A stretch of DNA of 64,000 nt from Brassica napus. Lineage: Eukaryota > Streptophyta > Magnoliopsida > Brassicales > Brassicaceae. A program made the position numbers and the translations under genes. The notes under the pieces are model-generated. The model saw only the letters and a program-made list of their open reading frames with translations. It was not told the DNA's origin and ran no database searches. The stretch covers positions 30,824 through 94,823 of the forward strand of contig NW_026014819.1 in NCBI RefSeq assembly GCF_020379485.1, in the 5' to 3' direction. Positions 1 to 11,400 of the stretch are shown here, in pieces (the first letter of the stretch is position 1; every line of letters begins with the position of its first letter).

Positions 1-438
1 AAAAGTCACATGTGCATAAGGAGATGAGCCTGCTGTCACTTTCACCCAACCAGACTGTGCCCATCTCTCTCCTGTCACTCTCTACTCCCTCTGGTCGAGA
101 TTCTCCTTGGCTGCATCCTCCTGGCTCCATCAGAAACCCTACAATAGTATTAGTTTAGTAAATCTGTACTTTAACAATTGTTTAATCACTTGCAACTTGT
201 AATTTGGCTATAAAGTCACCCCATTGTAACCATTACGAAATTAAGCTGAATGGGGGAGTTTTCCCTTTCTTCTTCACCATTCTCAAGTCTCTTATACTCT
301 CCCTAATCTCTGGTTACAAGAATCTCTCTCATACTCTCTTAAATCTCACTTAATCTCTCTTATTCTCCATTGCAGTCTCTTTAATTCTCACTTACTCTCT
401 TCACTCTGTTCTCTTTCAATCCAACCACTCTCTGTTCT
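1..438 (+). repeat. 5' LTR of element B, first part (truncated by window start, interrupted by CRB)
   Basis: Positions 1-438 match 20711-21148 base for base by eye. The LTR resumes at 7074 after the CRB insertion and ends in CA at 7111. A TATA-box candidate TATAAAG lies at 209-215. The LTR's GTTCT at 434-438 was duplicated by CRB. Confidence 0.85.
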
Positions 439-1280
439 TGATATGATCATAGACCAGCTAGTTGATAAAGATGAAGAAGGAGAGACTGAAGATACACTAG
501 CTGAAGAGGAAGCTGTCCTAGCCATTCCCACAGGTCCTATCACTCGTGCAATGACAAGGAGACTCAAAGAAGCCGTTGGAAACATACTGAAGATCTCTAA
601 GAAGCAAGAAGACTTTCTTGGTAGAAGCTTGAGCTACCAAGACACACTCATCACCATTCATGTGATCTTACCATCAAGCTGATCATCATCTAGGCAAGTG
701 GCTTGGTATACTCTTTTTCCCTTGATTAGTTTTGTCCCACTGGGTTTTCTAATCAAGGTTTTTAATGAGGTATCAAGTTCACTTACACATTCCTAGTTGA
801 TGTATCTTGGATGCAACTCGGCCTAAGGCATCTTGGACCGACTTCATCATCTATCTTATATTATGTTTTAGTCTAAGTGTTGTGTTATTACTTTGAAACC
901 GTGTGGAGCCTTTTCCTTTAAGTTTTCTTATGTTTTCGAGACCTTGTGCATGTACAAGGATCTCTCTATTTAAGTGTATCACAAACCCTCATTCTAATCT
1001 AAGTTATCTTTTGTTTAAACCTTGTGTTTTCTTCTCCCTTGCTTTCACGAGTTAAGAGAGTGTCTGGTGTGTAGTATCCAGTCTGTTGGTGTGTAATATC
1101 CAACGCCCAAGGGCTTTAGAAAGGTGTGTCATATCCGATCTAAGCCTAGGAGTATCAAGGAGCCTTTCCGCAGCCTCTTGTGTCACCATTCGATCCACAG
1201 CCTTGATAAACTTGAGTCTTTGATTCGTTTATGCAAGGATCTATCCAAACCATCCAGAGAAGGGTCCTAGGATCTCATTA
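439..1280 (+). repeat. 5' LTR of CRB
   Basis: 842 bp, beginning TGATATG and ending CTCATTA, directly followed by the primer-binding site. Positions 443-682 repeat the end of the polyprotein gene that reads into the 3' LTR. A TATA-like TATTTAAG is at 967-974. The hairpin motif at 720-757 lies inside the LTR here, whereas in the copia elements it lies before the LTR. Confidence 0.88.
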
Positions 1281-1790
1281 AGTGGTATCAGAGCACTCTG
1301 GAAGGGGAGTTTCGATTTCTCTTTTGCGATTTCTTAAGATCTACTCTTTGTCGATTCATATTTTTGATCAATCGGTTCTTGTGTGTTTATTCTCACTTGA
1401 TCTGCTTGTTTCATTATCAGGATTGCTAGATCTGATTGTTTCGTGTCTCATACTGATAGATCTAAGAATTTCGATCAAGTTTTGAACAAAACCTTTTCAC
1501 ATTCTTGTCGATTACGTTATCGTTTTGCTTGATCCGAAAGTTTCTTGTGATTGTGTGACTCGATCTGTTGTTAGAATCATAGATCAGGATTTGATTATCT
1601 CATTTCATCATCCGTTGAATCTGATCTGTTATTGTTTCAATTTCGAAAAGATAGAATTCAAATCGTCGCGTGTTGATCAAGTATCTTCATTTGCCGCTTT
1701 GTTTGAATACTTTGTTTCCTTATTTGAATCTTGAGTTCTGAATTCTTTTGAACTACTTACTGGTTCAAGTTTTTCGTGTATCAGGAAGCA

Positions 1791-3446
1791 ATGGGGTCTG
1801 AGGAGGATGATGAAACCTTTGTGCGAAGGAATAGATTGCTGCAAGAAGCAATCACCAAACAAGTGATGGAAGCGATGGTGAAGTTACTGGAAGAGAAGTA
1901 TGATCAGAGACCGCATGATGGGCAAGGACAAGCATCTGGTTCAAGACATGAGCCAAGAAGAAACAGACAAGGTCAGCGTGAGCATGCTGGATCAGAAGAG
2001 ACTGATAACTTCTATGAGAGAAGTAGCCATAGCTCCGGTTCAAGACGTAGCAGTAGAAGATCTCGACGTGATCATGAGGGCCGGAGGCATAGACGCAATG
2101 AGCTATCAGGATTAAAGCTTAAGATCCCTCCTTTCCATGGTAAAGCTGATCCAGATGCCTATCTTGAGTGGGAGAAGAAGATCGAACTCGTTTTCAACTG
2201 TCAGCATTACTCAGAGACTAAGAAGATTCAAGTAGCTGCTACCGAGTTCAATGACTATGCATTGAGCTGGTGGGATCAGTTGGTTACAAACAAGAGGCGC
2301 AATGGTGAATTTCCCATTGAAACATGGGCAGAGATGAAAGCTGTGATGCGCAAGAGGTTTGTACCAAGCCATTATCACCGTGATCTTCATCAAAAGCTGA
2401 GACTGCTCACACAAGGATCAAAGTCTGTAGAGGAATACTTTCAAGAGATGGAGTTGCTTATGCTAAGAGCTTGTGTATCTGAGGACAGTGAAGCTACCAT
2501 GGCACGGTTCCTTGGTGGACTCAACCGTGAGATACAAGATAGAGTGGAGATGCAACACTACTTGGAGATAGAGGAAATGCTACACAAAGCTATCTTGGTG
2601 GAGCAGCAAGTTAAGAGAAGAAGTCATGCGCGTGGCAGCTATGGTTCCAATAGATACCAGACCTCTAAGGAAGATAAACCGAGCTATCAAAAGGAGAGCA
2701 AGCCACAGCCAAAAGAAGAAGCCAAGTCTAGTAGCATCTACAACAAAGATAAGGGTAAAGTGGAAGCTACAAGCTCGCGTGCAAGAGATGTGAAGTGTTT
2801 TAAGTGCCAAGGGCGTGGGCACTATGCTAATGAATGTACCAACAAACGTGTGATGATCCTTCATGCCAATGGAGAATATGAATCTGCTGATGATGAGACA
2901 GAGGCCGAAGAAGATCACAGTTCAGAAGAGGAGTATGTTGCCAACCCGGTTGCTGGAAGGTTGCTAGTTGCTAGAAGAACCTTGAGTCTTCAAAGCAAGA
3001 CCGAGGAGATGGAGCAAAGAGAGAATCTCTTCTATACTAGATGTCTAGTGCAAGGAAAGGTCTGTAGTCTTATTGTGGATGGAGGCAGTTGTGTCAACGT
3101 TGCGAGTGAGACTATGGTTAAAAAGTTGGGTTTGAGGGTCCAGAAGCATCCTAAACCATATAGGCTCCAATGGCTCAATGAAGAGGGCGAGATGAGAGTA
3201 TCTACTCAGGTTATGGTTCCCTTAGCCATTGGTAAATATGAAGATGAGATTCTTTGTGATGTGTTGCCTATGGAAGCTGGACACATTCTCCTTGGAAGGC
3301 CGTGGCAATCAGATAGACGTGTGATACATGATGGGTATGCCAACAAGCACACCTTTGAGTTTAAAGGGAGAAAGACAGTTCTTGTGCCTATGACCCTAAG
3401 GAAGTTCAGGTTGATCAGCTCCAGCTACAAAAGAAGAAAGAGATAG
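1791..3446 (+). pseudogene. CRB gag and protease, frameshifted
   Basis: The ATG at 1791 is preferred because the same frame upstream offers only a GTG. The N-terminal third is rich in Arg, Ser and Glu. The capsid-like retrotransposon gag domain follows (residues about 110-280, with WDQLV and the RFLGGLN segment). A CCHC zinc knuckle, [14 protein letters not shown], begins near residue 336. The protease follows with the active-site motif VDGGS near residue 430; Asp-Gly-Gly replaces the common Asp-Ser/Thr-Gly, which I recall as usual in CRM-clade proteases. The frame ends at 3446 on a stop reached after an apparent one-base deletion in the C run at about 3394-3396. Sequence beyond it continues the polyprotein in another frame. 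Confidence 0.82.
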
Positions 3447-5014
3447 ATCTTCCCGCTGAATCAACAAAGCAACTAAACTTCTATGCCAAGTCTGGTGATG
3501 TTAAAAGATCTCTCTGCTCTAACCTTCCTATTCTTTTGTTTATCTATAAGGAATCCCTCTTGACTACTACTAACATTGCACCGGAGTATCCGAGTGAACT
3601 TGTCAATCTTTTACAGGAATATCAAGATGTTTTTCCAGAAGATAGTCCCAATGGACTACCACCAGTGCGAGGGATTGAGCACCAAATTGATTTTGTGCCC
3701 GGTTCTACACTTCCCAATAGGCCAGCATACAGAACCAATCCGGTGGAGACCAAAGAACTACAAAGGCAAGTGGAGGAACTGATGGAGAAAGGGCATATCC
3801 GAGAGAGCATGAGCCCTTGTGCTGTTCCAGTGCTACTTGTGCCCAAGAAAGATGGGAGCTGGCGCATGTGTGTTGATTGCAGAGCCATCAACAATATCAC
3901 TGTAAAGTATCGCCATCCTATTCCTAGATTAGATGATATGCTTGATGAATTGCATGGTTCTTGCATATTTTCTAAGATTGATTTGAAAAGTGGATACCAT
4001 CAGATTAGGATGAAAGAAGGAGATGAATGGAAAACTGCATTCAAAACTAAACATGGTCTATATGAGTGGTTAGTCATGCCATTTGGATTAACCAATGCAC
4101 CTAGTACATTCATGAGATTAATGAATCATGTTCTTAGATCATTCATTGGCATATTTGTTGTGGTATACTTTGATGACATCCTTGTATACAGTAAGAGCTT
4201 TAATGATCATATAGAACATCTTAGAACTGTTCTTGATGTGCTTAGAAAGGAATCTCTTTTTGCTAACCTTAAGAAGTGTACTTTTGGAACGGATCACTTG
4301 GTCTTTTTAGGCTTTATTGTGGGTGCAGATGGGGTTAAAGTTGATCCGGAGAAAGTAAGAGCTATACGAGAATGGCCAATTCCTAAGACAGTGAGTGAAG
4401 TGAGGAGCTTCCATGGACTTGCTGGTTTCTATAGGCGCTTTGTGAAAGACTTCAGCACCATAGCATCTCCCTTGACTGAAGTAATCAAGAAAGAAGTCGG
4501 ATTCAAGTGGGGAGAAGCACAAGAACTTGCCTTTCAATGCCTAAAAGAGAAGCTTACTAATGCCCCTCTTCTTATACTTCCTGATTTTAATAAAACTTTT
4601 GAAATAGAATGTGATGCTTCAGGAATTGGAATTGGTGCTGTATTGATGCAGGAGAAGAGACCCATTGCATACTTCAGTGAGAAGCTTGGAGGAGCTACCC
4701 TCAACTATGCAACTTATGATAAAGAACTATATGCCTTGGTGAGAGCCTTGCAGACTTGGCAACACTACCTCTGGCCTAAAGAGTTCGTCATTCACACCGA
4801 TCATGAGTCTCTCAAATACCTCAAAGGACAGCACAAACTCAGCAAAAGACACGCAAGGTGGGTTGAGTTCATTGAGACATTTCCTTATGTCATCAAGTAT
4901 AAACAAGGTAAGGAAAACATAGTTGCTGATGCACTATCCAGAAGGTATGTTCTCTTGAACACTCTTGATGCTAAGCTATTAGGATTTGAGCAGATTAAAG
5001 AATGTATGAAATGA
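3398..5014 (+). pseudogene. CRB reverse transcriptase and RNase H segment
   Basis: This is the second frame of the CRB polyprotein, entered after the break near 3395. It contains the template-binding [12 protein letters not shown] block, the catalytic YFDD box (Asp-Asp codons at 4171-4176) and a gypsy RNase H beginning [13 protein letters not shown] near 4610, ending with the VADALSRR motif. It stops at 5014 after a loss of two bases (one or two events) around 5003-5010. It has no start codon of its own and belongs to the gag-pol polyprotein. The catalytic residues I looked for are all present, so the damage is limited to the frame. Confidence 0.85.
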
Positions 5015-6470
5015 TCCTGATTTTAAAGAAGCTTACAACTCTTGTGAGAAATTTGCTGCTGGACACTACTTTAGACATGATGGATTCCTCTTTTATGATA
5101 ATCGATTGTGTGTGCCTAACTGTTCTTTGAGAGACTTGTTTGTTAGGGAATCTCATGGAGGAAGTCTCATGGGTCACTTTGGTATTGCAAAGACTCTTAA
5201 AACTTTGCAGGATCACTTCTTTTGGCCTCGGATGAAAAGAGATGTGGAGAAACTATGTGAGAGATGTGCAACTTGCAAGCAAGCCAAGTCTAAGGTTCAG
5301 TCTCACGGTTTGTATACTCCTCTCCCTATACCTTATCATCCTTGGAATGACATATCTATGGATTTCATTGTTGGATTGCCTAGAACTAGGACTGGAAAGG
5401 ATTCTATCTTTGTGGTTGTGGATAGGTTCTCAAAGATGGCACATTTCATAGCTTGTCACAAAACTGATGATGCATTGCATATTGCCAACTTGTTCTTTAA
5501 AGAGATTGTGCGCATACATGGCATGCCTAAGACTATTGTTTCTGATAGAGATACTAAGTTTCTTAGTTATTTTTGGAAGACTCTTTGGTCTAAGCTAGGT
5601 ACTAAACTCTTGTTTTCTACTACTTGTCATCCACAAACTGATGGACAAACTGAAGTAGTTAATAGGACTCTAGGAACACTCTTGCGTGCATTCATAAAGA
5701 AAAACTTGAAATCATGGGAAGACTATTTGCCTCATTGTGAATTTGCATACAATCATGCTGTGCATTCTACTTCTAAGTTTTCTCCTTTTGAGATTGTTTA
5801 TGGGTTCAATCCCAACTCTCCTTTAGATTTAATCCCTTTACCTGAGTGTGAAAGGGTCAGCATTGATGGCAAAAAGAAGGCAGAGATGGTGAAACAACTC
5901 CACGAGCAAGCTAGGCTCAACATTGAGGCAACAACCAAACAGTATGTTAAGCATGCTAACAAAGGAAGGCGTGAGATGGTCTTTGAAGTGGGTGATCAGG
6001 TCTGGATTCACCTAAGGAAAGAGAGGTTTCCCAATGAAAGGAAATCCAAGCTGATGCCGCGGATTGATGGACCTTTTAAGGTCATAAGGAAGATCAGCAA
6101 CAATGCCTACAAACTGGATTTGCAAGGTAAGTATGATGTGAGTAATAGCTTCAATGTTACTGACTTGATCCCTTTTATTGCAGATGAGCCAGATTTGAGG
6201 ACAAATCCTTTTCAAGTGGGAGGGGATGATATGATCATGGACCAGCTAGTTGATAAAGATGAAGAAGGAGAGACTGAAGATACACTAGCTGAAGAGGAAG
6301 CTGTCCTAGCCATTCCCACAGGTCCTATCACTCGTGCAATGACAAGGAGACTCAAAGAAGCCGTTGGAAACATACTGAAGATCTCTAAGAAGCAAGAAGA
6401 CTTTCTTGGTAGAAGCTTGAGCTACCAAGACACACTCATCACCATTCATGTGATCTTACCATCAAGCTGA
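5010..6470 (+). pseudogene. CRB integrase with C-terminus encoded in the 3' LTR
   Basis: The third frame of the CRB polyprotein. It has the His-His-Cys-Cys zinc region (HGGSLMGHF followed by [11 protein letters not shown]) and the catalytic core with [15 protein letters not shown] and the Glu in the QTEVVNRTL block. The C-terminal tail is acidic and then basic ([14 protein letters not shown]). The LTR boundary is at 6227, so the last 81 residues lie in the LTR. In the CRM clade this tail corresponds to the region described as the CR motif, thought to help direct integration to centromeric chromatin. That function is known for the family and not shown here. Confidence 0.85.
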
Positions 6471-7068
6471 TCATCATCTAGGCAAGTGGCTTGGTATACT
6501 CTTTTTCCCTTGATTAGTTTTGTCCCACTGGGTTTTCTAATCAAGGTTTTTAATGAGGTATCAAGTTCACTTACACATTCCTAGTTGATGTATCTTGGAT
6601 GCAACTCGGCCTAAGGCATCTTGGACCGACTTCATCATCTATCTTATATTATGTTTTAGTCTAAGTGTTGTGTTATTACTTTGAAACCGTGTGGAGCCTT
6701 TTCCTTTAAGTTTTCTTATGTTTTCGAGACCTTGTGCATGTACAAGGATCTCTCTATTTAAGTGTATCACAAACCCTCATTCTAATCTAAGTTATCTTTT
6801 GTTTAAACCTTGTGTTTTCTTCTCCCTTGCTTTCACGAGTTAAGAGAGTGTCTGGTGTGTAGTATCCAGTCTGTTGGTGTGTAATATCCAACGCCCAAGG
6901 GCTTTAGAAAGGTGTGTCATATCCGATCTAAGCCTAGGAGTATCAAGGAGCCTTTCCGCAGCCTCTTGTGTCACCATTCGATCCACAGCCTTGATAAACT
7001 TGAGTCTTTGATTCGTTTATGCAAGGATCTATCCAAACTATCCAGAGAAGGGTCCTAGGATCTCATTA
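6227..7068 (+). repeat. 3' LTR of CRB
   Basis: 842 bp, almost identical to 439-1280. It carries the last 81 codons of the integrase, the hairpin motif (6508-6545) and a TATA-like TATTTAAG at 6755-6762. It is followed by the GTTCT target duplication and the remainder of the B LTR. Confidence 0.88.
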
Positions 7069-7073
7069 GTTCT

Positions 7074-7111
7074 AAACAACACTCACACACCATAATCTGT
7101 CTATTCTCACA
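7074..7111 (+). repeat. 5' LTR of element B, final part
   Basis: The last 38 bp of the B 5' LTR after CRB. They match 21149-21186 and end in CACA, followed at 7112 by the primer-binding site TGGTATCAGAGCTCC. Confidence 0.85.
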
Positions 7112-7580
7112 TGGTATCAGAGCTCCAAGCTCCTGAGAATCCATAGAGCTTCCGCAAATCTATTACAGTTCATACTTCTCTTCAAAAATCTCTGTTTCTG
7201 TTCATCCTTGTATCCTCTGGTCTAAAGCTTTTCCAGGAGGGAAGAGACTCACCAGAACTCAAGATAAAGGAGGTCTTTAGTATCTGAAACTCAAAGCTTC
7301 CACAATTCAAGCATAGGCTCACCCTCATTGTTATTTCAAATCATTGGAGAGTTTCTGTCCAGCCAGCTGTTCAATCTCTTCAAGAGGAAGAAGACTACAA
7401 ACATGGCGTGTCCAGAGACTTCCCAAGGTCTATCACCCTTCCTCCTGTTCAGCCTGAAGAGATCTCTTGGAGAAAGAAGGTTTTGGAGCTGTTTGGCAAG
7501 CAATGCTCCAAACCAAGTCTGTACAAGTGTTTTTCAAGTTCTTCCCAAAGTGGAGTCTCTCACTGTGTGCCAGAAGGTGG
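7112..7580 (+). other. Leader of element B
   Basis: Begins with the tRNA-Met primer-binding site. It shares the 15-base motif GAGCTTCCGCAAATC (7146-7160) with the leaders of D and E. Two overlapping short frames (7328-7591 and 7408-7596) run into element C and show no recognisable domain. I do not call them genes. Confidence 0.6.
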
Positions 7581-8188
7581 TGTTGAGTTGAGCTGAATAT
7601 ATATGTATGAAGAGCTAAGGAGTTGAAGAGGAAAGGAGATGAGGAAGCTTGAGAGAGTTTAGGGAGAGCATGGTACGGACGTCCGTACAAGGCCGTACAA
7701 GCCGTACAGTCCGTACCATCCAGCATCGACCAAGACTTACCTTGCATCAGCCAAGTAACACGGTAACTAAGGTAAAGGGAAGGAACTTACCTTGAGGCAT
7801 CAGACCGTTTAGGGATAAGGTAGAGCGCGCCTTGACAGGCTGGAACAGCTGGAAAGGCAAGAGCATCTCGGTCCAAGATGCCAGATACTCCGCGCATGTG
7901 GAGAAGCTAATTGGCTAGTCCAAATGAGCTTATCCTCTCCTGATTGACCTCACATGCTTTAGTCTTCTCTTGATTTCGAAAACCCTTGTATGCTCTCTCT
8001 ATATATTGTAACTCATCAACCCTAATGAAGATTATGCAGTTTGAGTCTCTCTAATCTCTTAGACACTATGCTTTTCTCTTAGACACTAAACGGCTCTATC
8101 TAGTCTCCTAATCTTTCACAAACTTCTCTTAATCACTTCCTAAACACTCTCTTTATTCTGTTTACTCTAAGGATCTCTTAATCTCATA
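7581..8188 (+). repeat. 5' LTR of element C
   Basis: 608 bp, starting TGTTGAG and ending CTCATA. A TATA box (TATATAT, 8000-8006) marks the likely U3/R region. A dense CCGTAC cluster lies upstream at 7672-7717. The 3' end is TA, not the canonical CA, as fixed by the target duplication. Confidence 0.9.
7672..7717. promoter_or_regulatory. CCGTAC motif cluster in the U3 of element C
   Basis: Five GTAC cores in 46 bp, four of them CCGTAC on the plus strand, opened by the palindrome GTACGGACGTCCGTAC. Two are in the form CCGTACAA, which matches the published consensus for plant SBP/SPL factors. A role as an enhancer is inferred. Confidence 0.5.
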
Positions 8189-8199
8189 TGGTATCAGAG

Positions 8200-8219
8200 C
8201 CAGGTTCATTTGAATCTGG
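8200..8219 (+). other. Inverted repeat just after the primer-binding site of C
   Basis: CCAGGTTC and GAATCTGG can pair around a four-base loop (one G-T wobble). It overlaps the end of the primer-binding site. The same position holds inverted repeats of different sequence in D, E, G, I and L. Confidence 0.5.
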
Positions 8220-8401
8220 GGTTTGATCTTTAGAGAGTTACAAGCTAAACGTCTTTGAAGCTACACGCGAGTAGTCTTGAAGGTGTTGAAGCTGTGGTCC
8301 GTTCTAGTTGAAGCTGTGCTACGTTCTGTTGGTTTGCGTGATTCTAGACTCAAGGTTGGTGTGTACGAAATCCAAGATCCAAGTTTTCAAGTCAAGCAAA
8401 G

Positions 8402-11400
8402 ATGGAACATGGGATGAACATGAGGATGAAGGTAGCGGTTACTTTCAAAGGTAGCAACTACCTTGTGTGGTCTCGGATGGTGAAGACTGCTGTGGGAAGT
8501 AAGGGTTTGTGGGGGCACATCACAACAGGGGAGGCTCCGAAACTCATTACTCAGGGAGGAGATCAAGAAGAGGTCTCCAATGAAGCGGCTGTGGAGAAAT
8601 GGCAACAAGAAGACATGCTGGTGATGACGGTTCTACACGCATCCTTGGACCCAGCTATCTTGGATGCCTACAGCTACTGTGAATCAGCCAAGGAGCTGTG
8701 GGACACGCTGAAGAAGGTGTATGGGAACACTTCCAACCTCAGCCGTGTGTTTGAAGTGAAGCTAGCGATCAACCGTCTTGCACAAGAGGACATGGAGTTC
8801 ACTAAGCACTTGGGGAGGTTCAGGTCCTTATGGTCAGAGCTGGAGATGCTGAGGCCGAGCACAACTGATCCAGATCAGCTGAATGAGAGGCGCGAGCAAG
8901 ACAAGGTCTTTGGGCTGCTTCTCACACTGAACCCGGCCTACACCCAGCTCATCCAGCACATGTTAAGGTCAGACAAGCTTCCGGACCTTGAGGAGGTGTG
9001 TGCACAAATCCAAAGGGAGCAGGGATCCATGGGTTTGTTTGGAGGAAAGGGGGAGCTCTCTCTTGCCAATCAAGCAGCTCATGAGGATTCAACCGAGGCT
9101 CCACAAGCAAACAAGGCATCTCACGGGAAGTACGAGGACAGGAAGTTCAATGGCAACTGTGATCATTGCAAGAAGCATGGTCATAAGAAGAGCCAATGCT
9201 GGATACTGCACCCACACCTCAAGCCGGCCAAGTTCATGAAGGAGCGTGAGGGAAGGGCAAATGTGACTGAAGGTTCAAGCGGAGCTGGCACCAGCAAGAT
9301 CAGTGAAGTGGATGGGCTTGGAGGCAATGATGGGAATGGGAAGTCTCTGGTGGCTTACACAGGCGCCTCAAGCTCCCGCAGCAATGATGACTACATCAAG
9401 AGATCAGACCTTGATGCCCTCTTCAAAATGCTAAAGGAAAACGGTAACACTTACGGTTATTCCTTTGGAGCTTCTATGATTGCATATAAGGATGATCACT
9501 TGATTAGAGAACTAGTAGAACGGTTAGAAGCTAGGAATGAGTATAGGCATGCTTACATTGCTAGAACTGATAAGATGCATTCATCACTTAGTAATCTATG
9601 CCATAATGCTAAACGAGTAGGTAAACCATTGATTGTTGATTCTGGTGCATCACATCATATGATAAGTGATGAAAACTTGATTAAGGATATAGAACCTACA
9701 CATGGGCATGTGATGATAGCAAATGGGGATAAGATACCCATTAGAGGAATAGGAAAGCTTAAGCTGTTTAACAAAGAATCTAGAGCTTTTTACATGCCTG
9801 AATTCACATCAAACCTATTATCAGTGAAGAAATGTACTAATGATTTACAATGCAATGTTATCTTTAGTCCTAATGATGTGAAGTTTCAGGATATTGAGAG
9901 CAGCAGGTTGATTGGGAAAGGGGTGACTAAGGGAGATCTCTATATGCTTGAAGAACTCACTTCTGTTCCTGATTATAGTTGCTCGTTTACTTCTGCTTCT
10001 TTGTTGAATAAAAATGCATTGTGGCATGCTAGAGTAGGACACCCTCATGTTAAAGCTTTGAACTTAATGGTACCAGGTGTTGTGTTTGAGAATAAGGATT
10101 GTGAAGCTTGCATTTTAGGCAAGCATTGTAGAACTGTGTTTCAAAAGTCTACTACTGTTTATGATAATTGCTTTGATCTAATTCATTCAGATGTATGGAC
10201 TGCCCCTTGCTTATCTAGAGATAGTTATAAGTATTTTGTCACATTCATTGATGAAAAATCCAAATACACCTGGTTAACCTTAATTCAGACCAAAGATAGG
10301 GTACTTGATGCATTTAGGAATTTTCAAACTTATGTAACTAACCATTATCATGCTAAGATTAAAATTTTGAGATCAGATAATGGAGGAGAGTACACGAGTC
10401 ATGCATTCAAGCAACACCTATCACAACATGGGATTCTACATCAAACAAGCTGTCCTTATACTCCACAGCAAAATGGAGTGGCTGAGAGGAAGAATAGGCA
10501 TCTCATGGAAGTGGCAAGGTCACTTATGTTTCAGAGTAATGTTCCAAAGAGATTTTGGAGTGATGCGGTTGCCACTGCTTGTTACCTGATAAACAGAACT
10601 CCAACCAAAGTTCTGAATGAGAAGGCTCCATTTGAAGTTCTGAACAGGTACAAGCCAGCTCTTGATTACTTGCGAGTCTTTGGATGCCTATGCTTTGTCC
10701 TCAAACCAGGAGAGATGATCAACAAGCTAGAAGCAAGAAGCACTAAGGCTGTGTTCATAGGATACTCAGCTACACAGAAAGGATACAAATGCTATGATCC
10801 TATAGCAAGGAGAGTTCTTGTATCTAGAGATGTGAAGTTCTTGGAAGATAGAGGATACTATGAAGAAAAGAATCAAGAAGACCTGAAGGACTTAACATCA
10901 GACAAGGCCACCACCTTGCGGATCATTCTTGAAGGTCTTGGAATCAGTACATCCCAGGATCCGAGGAATCACGCAACTACACCTCCTGAAGTTGGTTCAC
11001 CATCCCACCTTGATCATGAGGGAGGAGAGGAGCATGAGGAGCCTATGCAAGAGGCCAACCAAGATGAAGGAGGAGTAGAGAATGAAGGAGAAGAGAGCAT
11101 AGGCTCGGATGGTCATGGACATGATCATGGTGTGACACAAACACCTTCTCAAGATGAAGTGGTAGAAGAACAACAGGAAGAAGAACCAGTTGTGCAGCCA
11201 CTAAGAAGGAGTACAAGGATAAGGAAGGATCCTTCCAGTTGGGTAAACACGAGAGTGTACTACAATGCCCAAGCTGTGGAGCATCCTTCTCAAGCCGTGT
11301 GCTCCTTTGCTCAATATCCAGAAGCACATTGCGCGTTCATGGTAAACTTGGATGAGAATCACATCCCAAGAAGCTATGAAGAAGCAATGAAAGATAAAGA

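Larger units (their letters stand above)
439..7068 (+). mobile_element. CRB: Ty3/gypsy CRM-clade centromeric retrotransposon (CRB-like)
   Basis: A full-length element with 842-bp LTRs (439-1280 and 6227-7068) and a perfect 5-bp target duplication GTTCT (434-438 and 7069-7073). It lies in the 5' LTR of B. The primer-binding site TGGTATCAGAGCA starts at 1283 (initiator tRNA-Met type), and the polypurine tract GTGGGAGGGGA abuts the 3' LTR at 6216-6226. Domain order is gag, protease, reverse transcriptase, RNase H, integrase, the gypsy order. The integrase reading frame runs 81 codons into the 3' LTR, a known hallmark of the CRM clade whose members target centromeres. I saw two LTR differences (near 451/6239 and 1249/7037), so the insertion is young. 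The polyprotein is frameshifted at two places and this copy looks non-functional. Confidence 0.88.

Noticed and set aside
7328..7596. Two short overlapping frames in the leader of B as a possible gag remnant
   Set aside because: No similarity to the gag proteins in this window. With element C removed the downstream frame meets a stop within a few codons.
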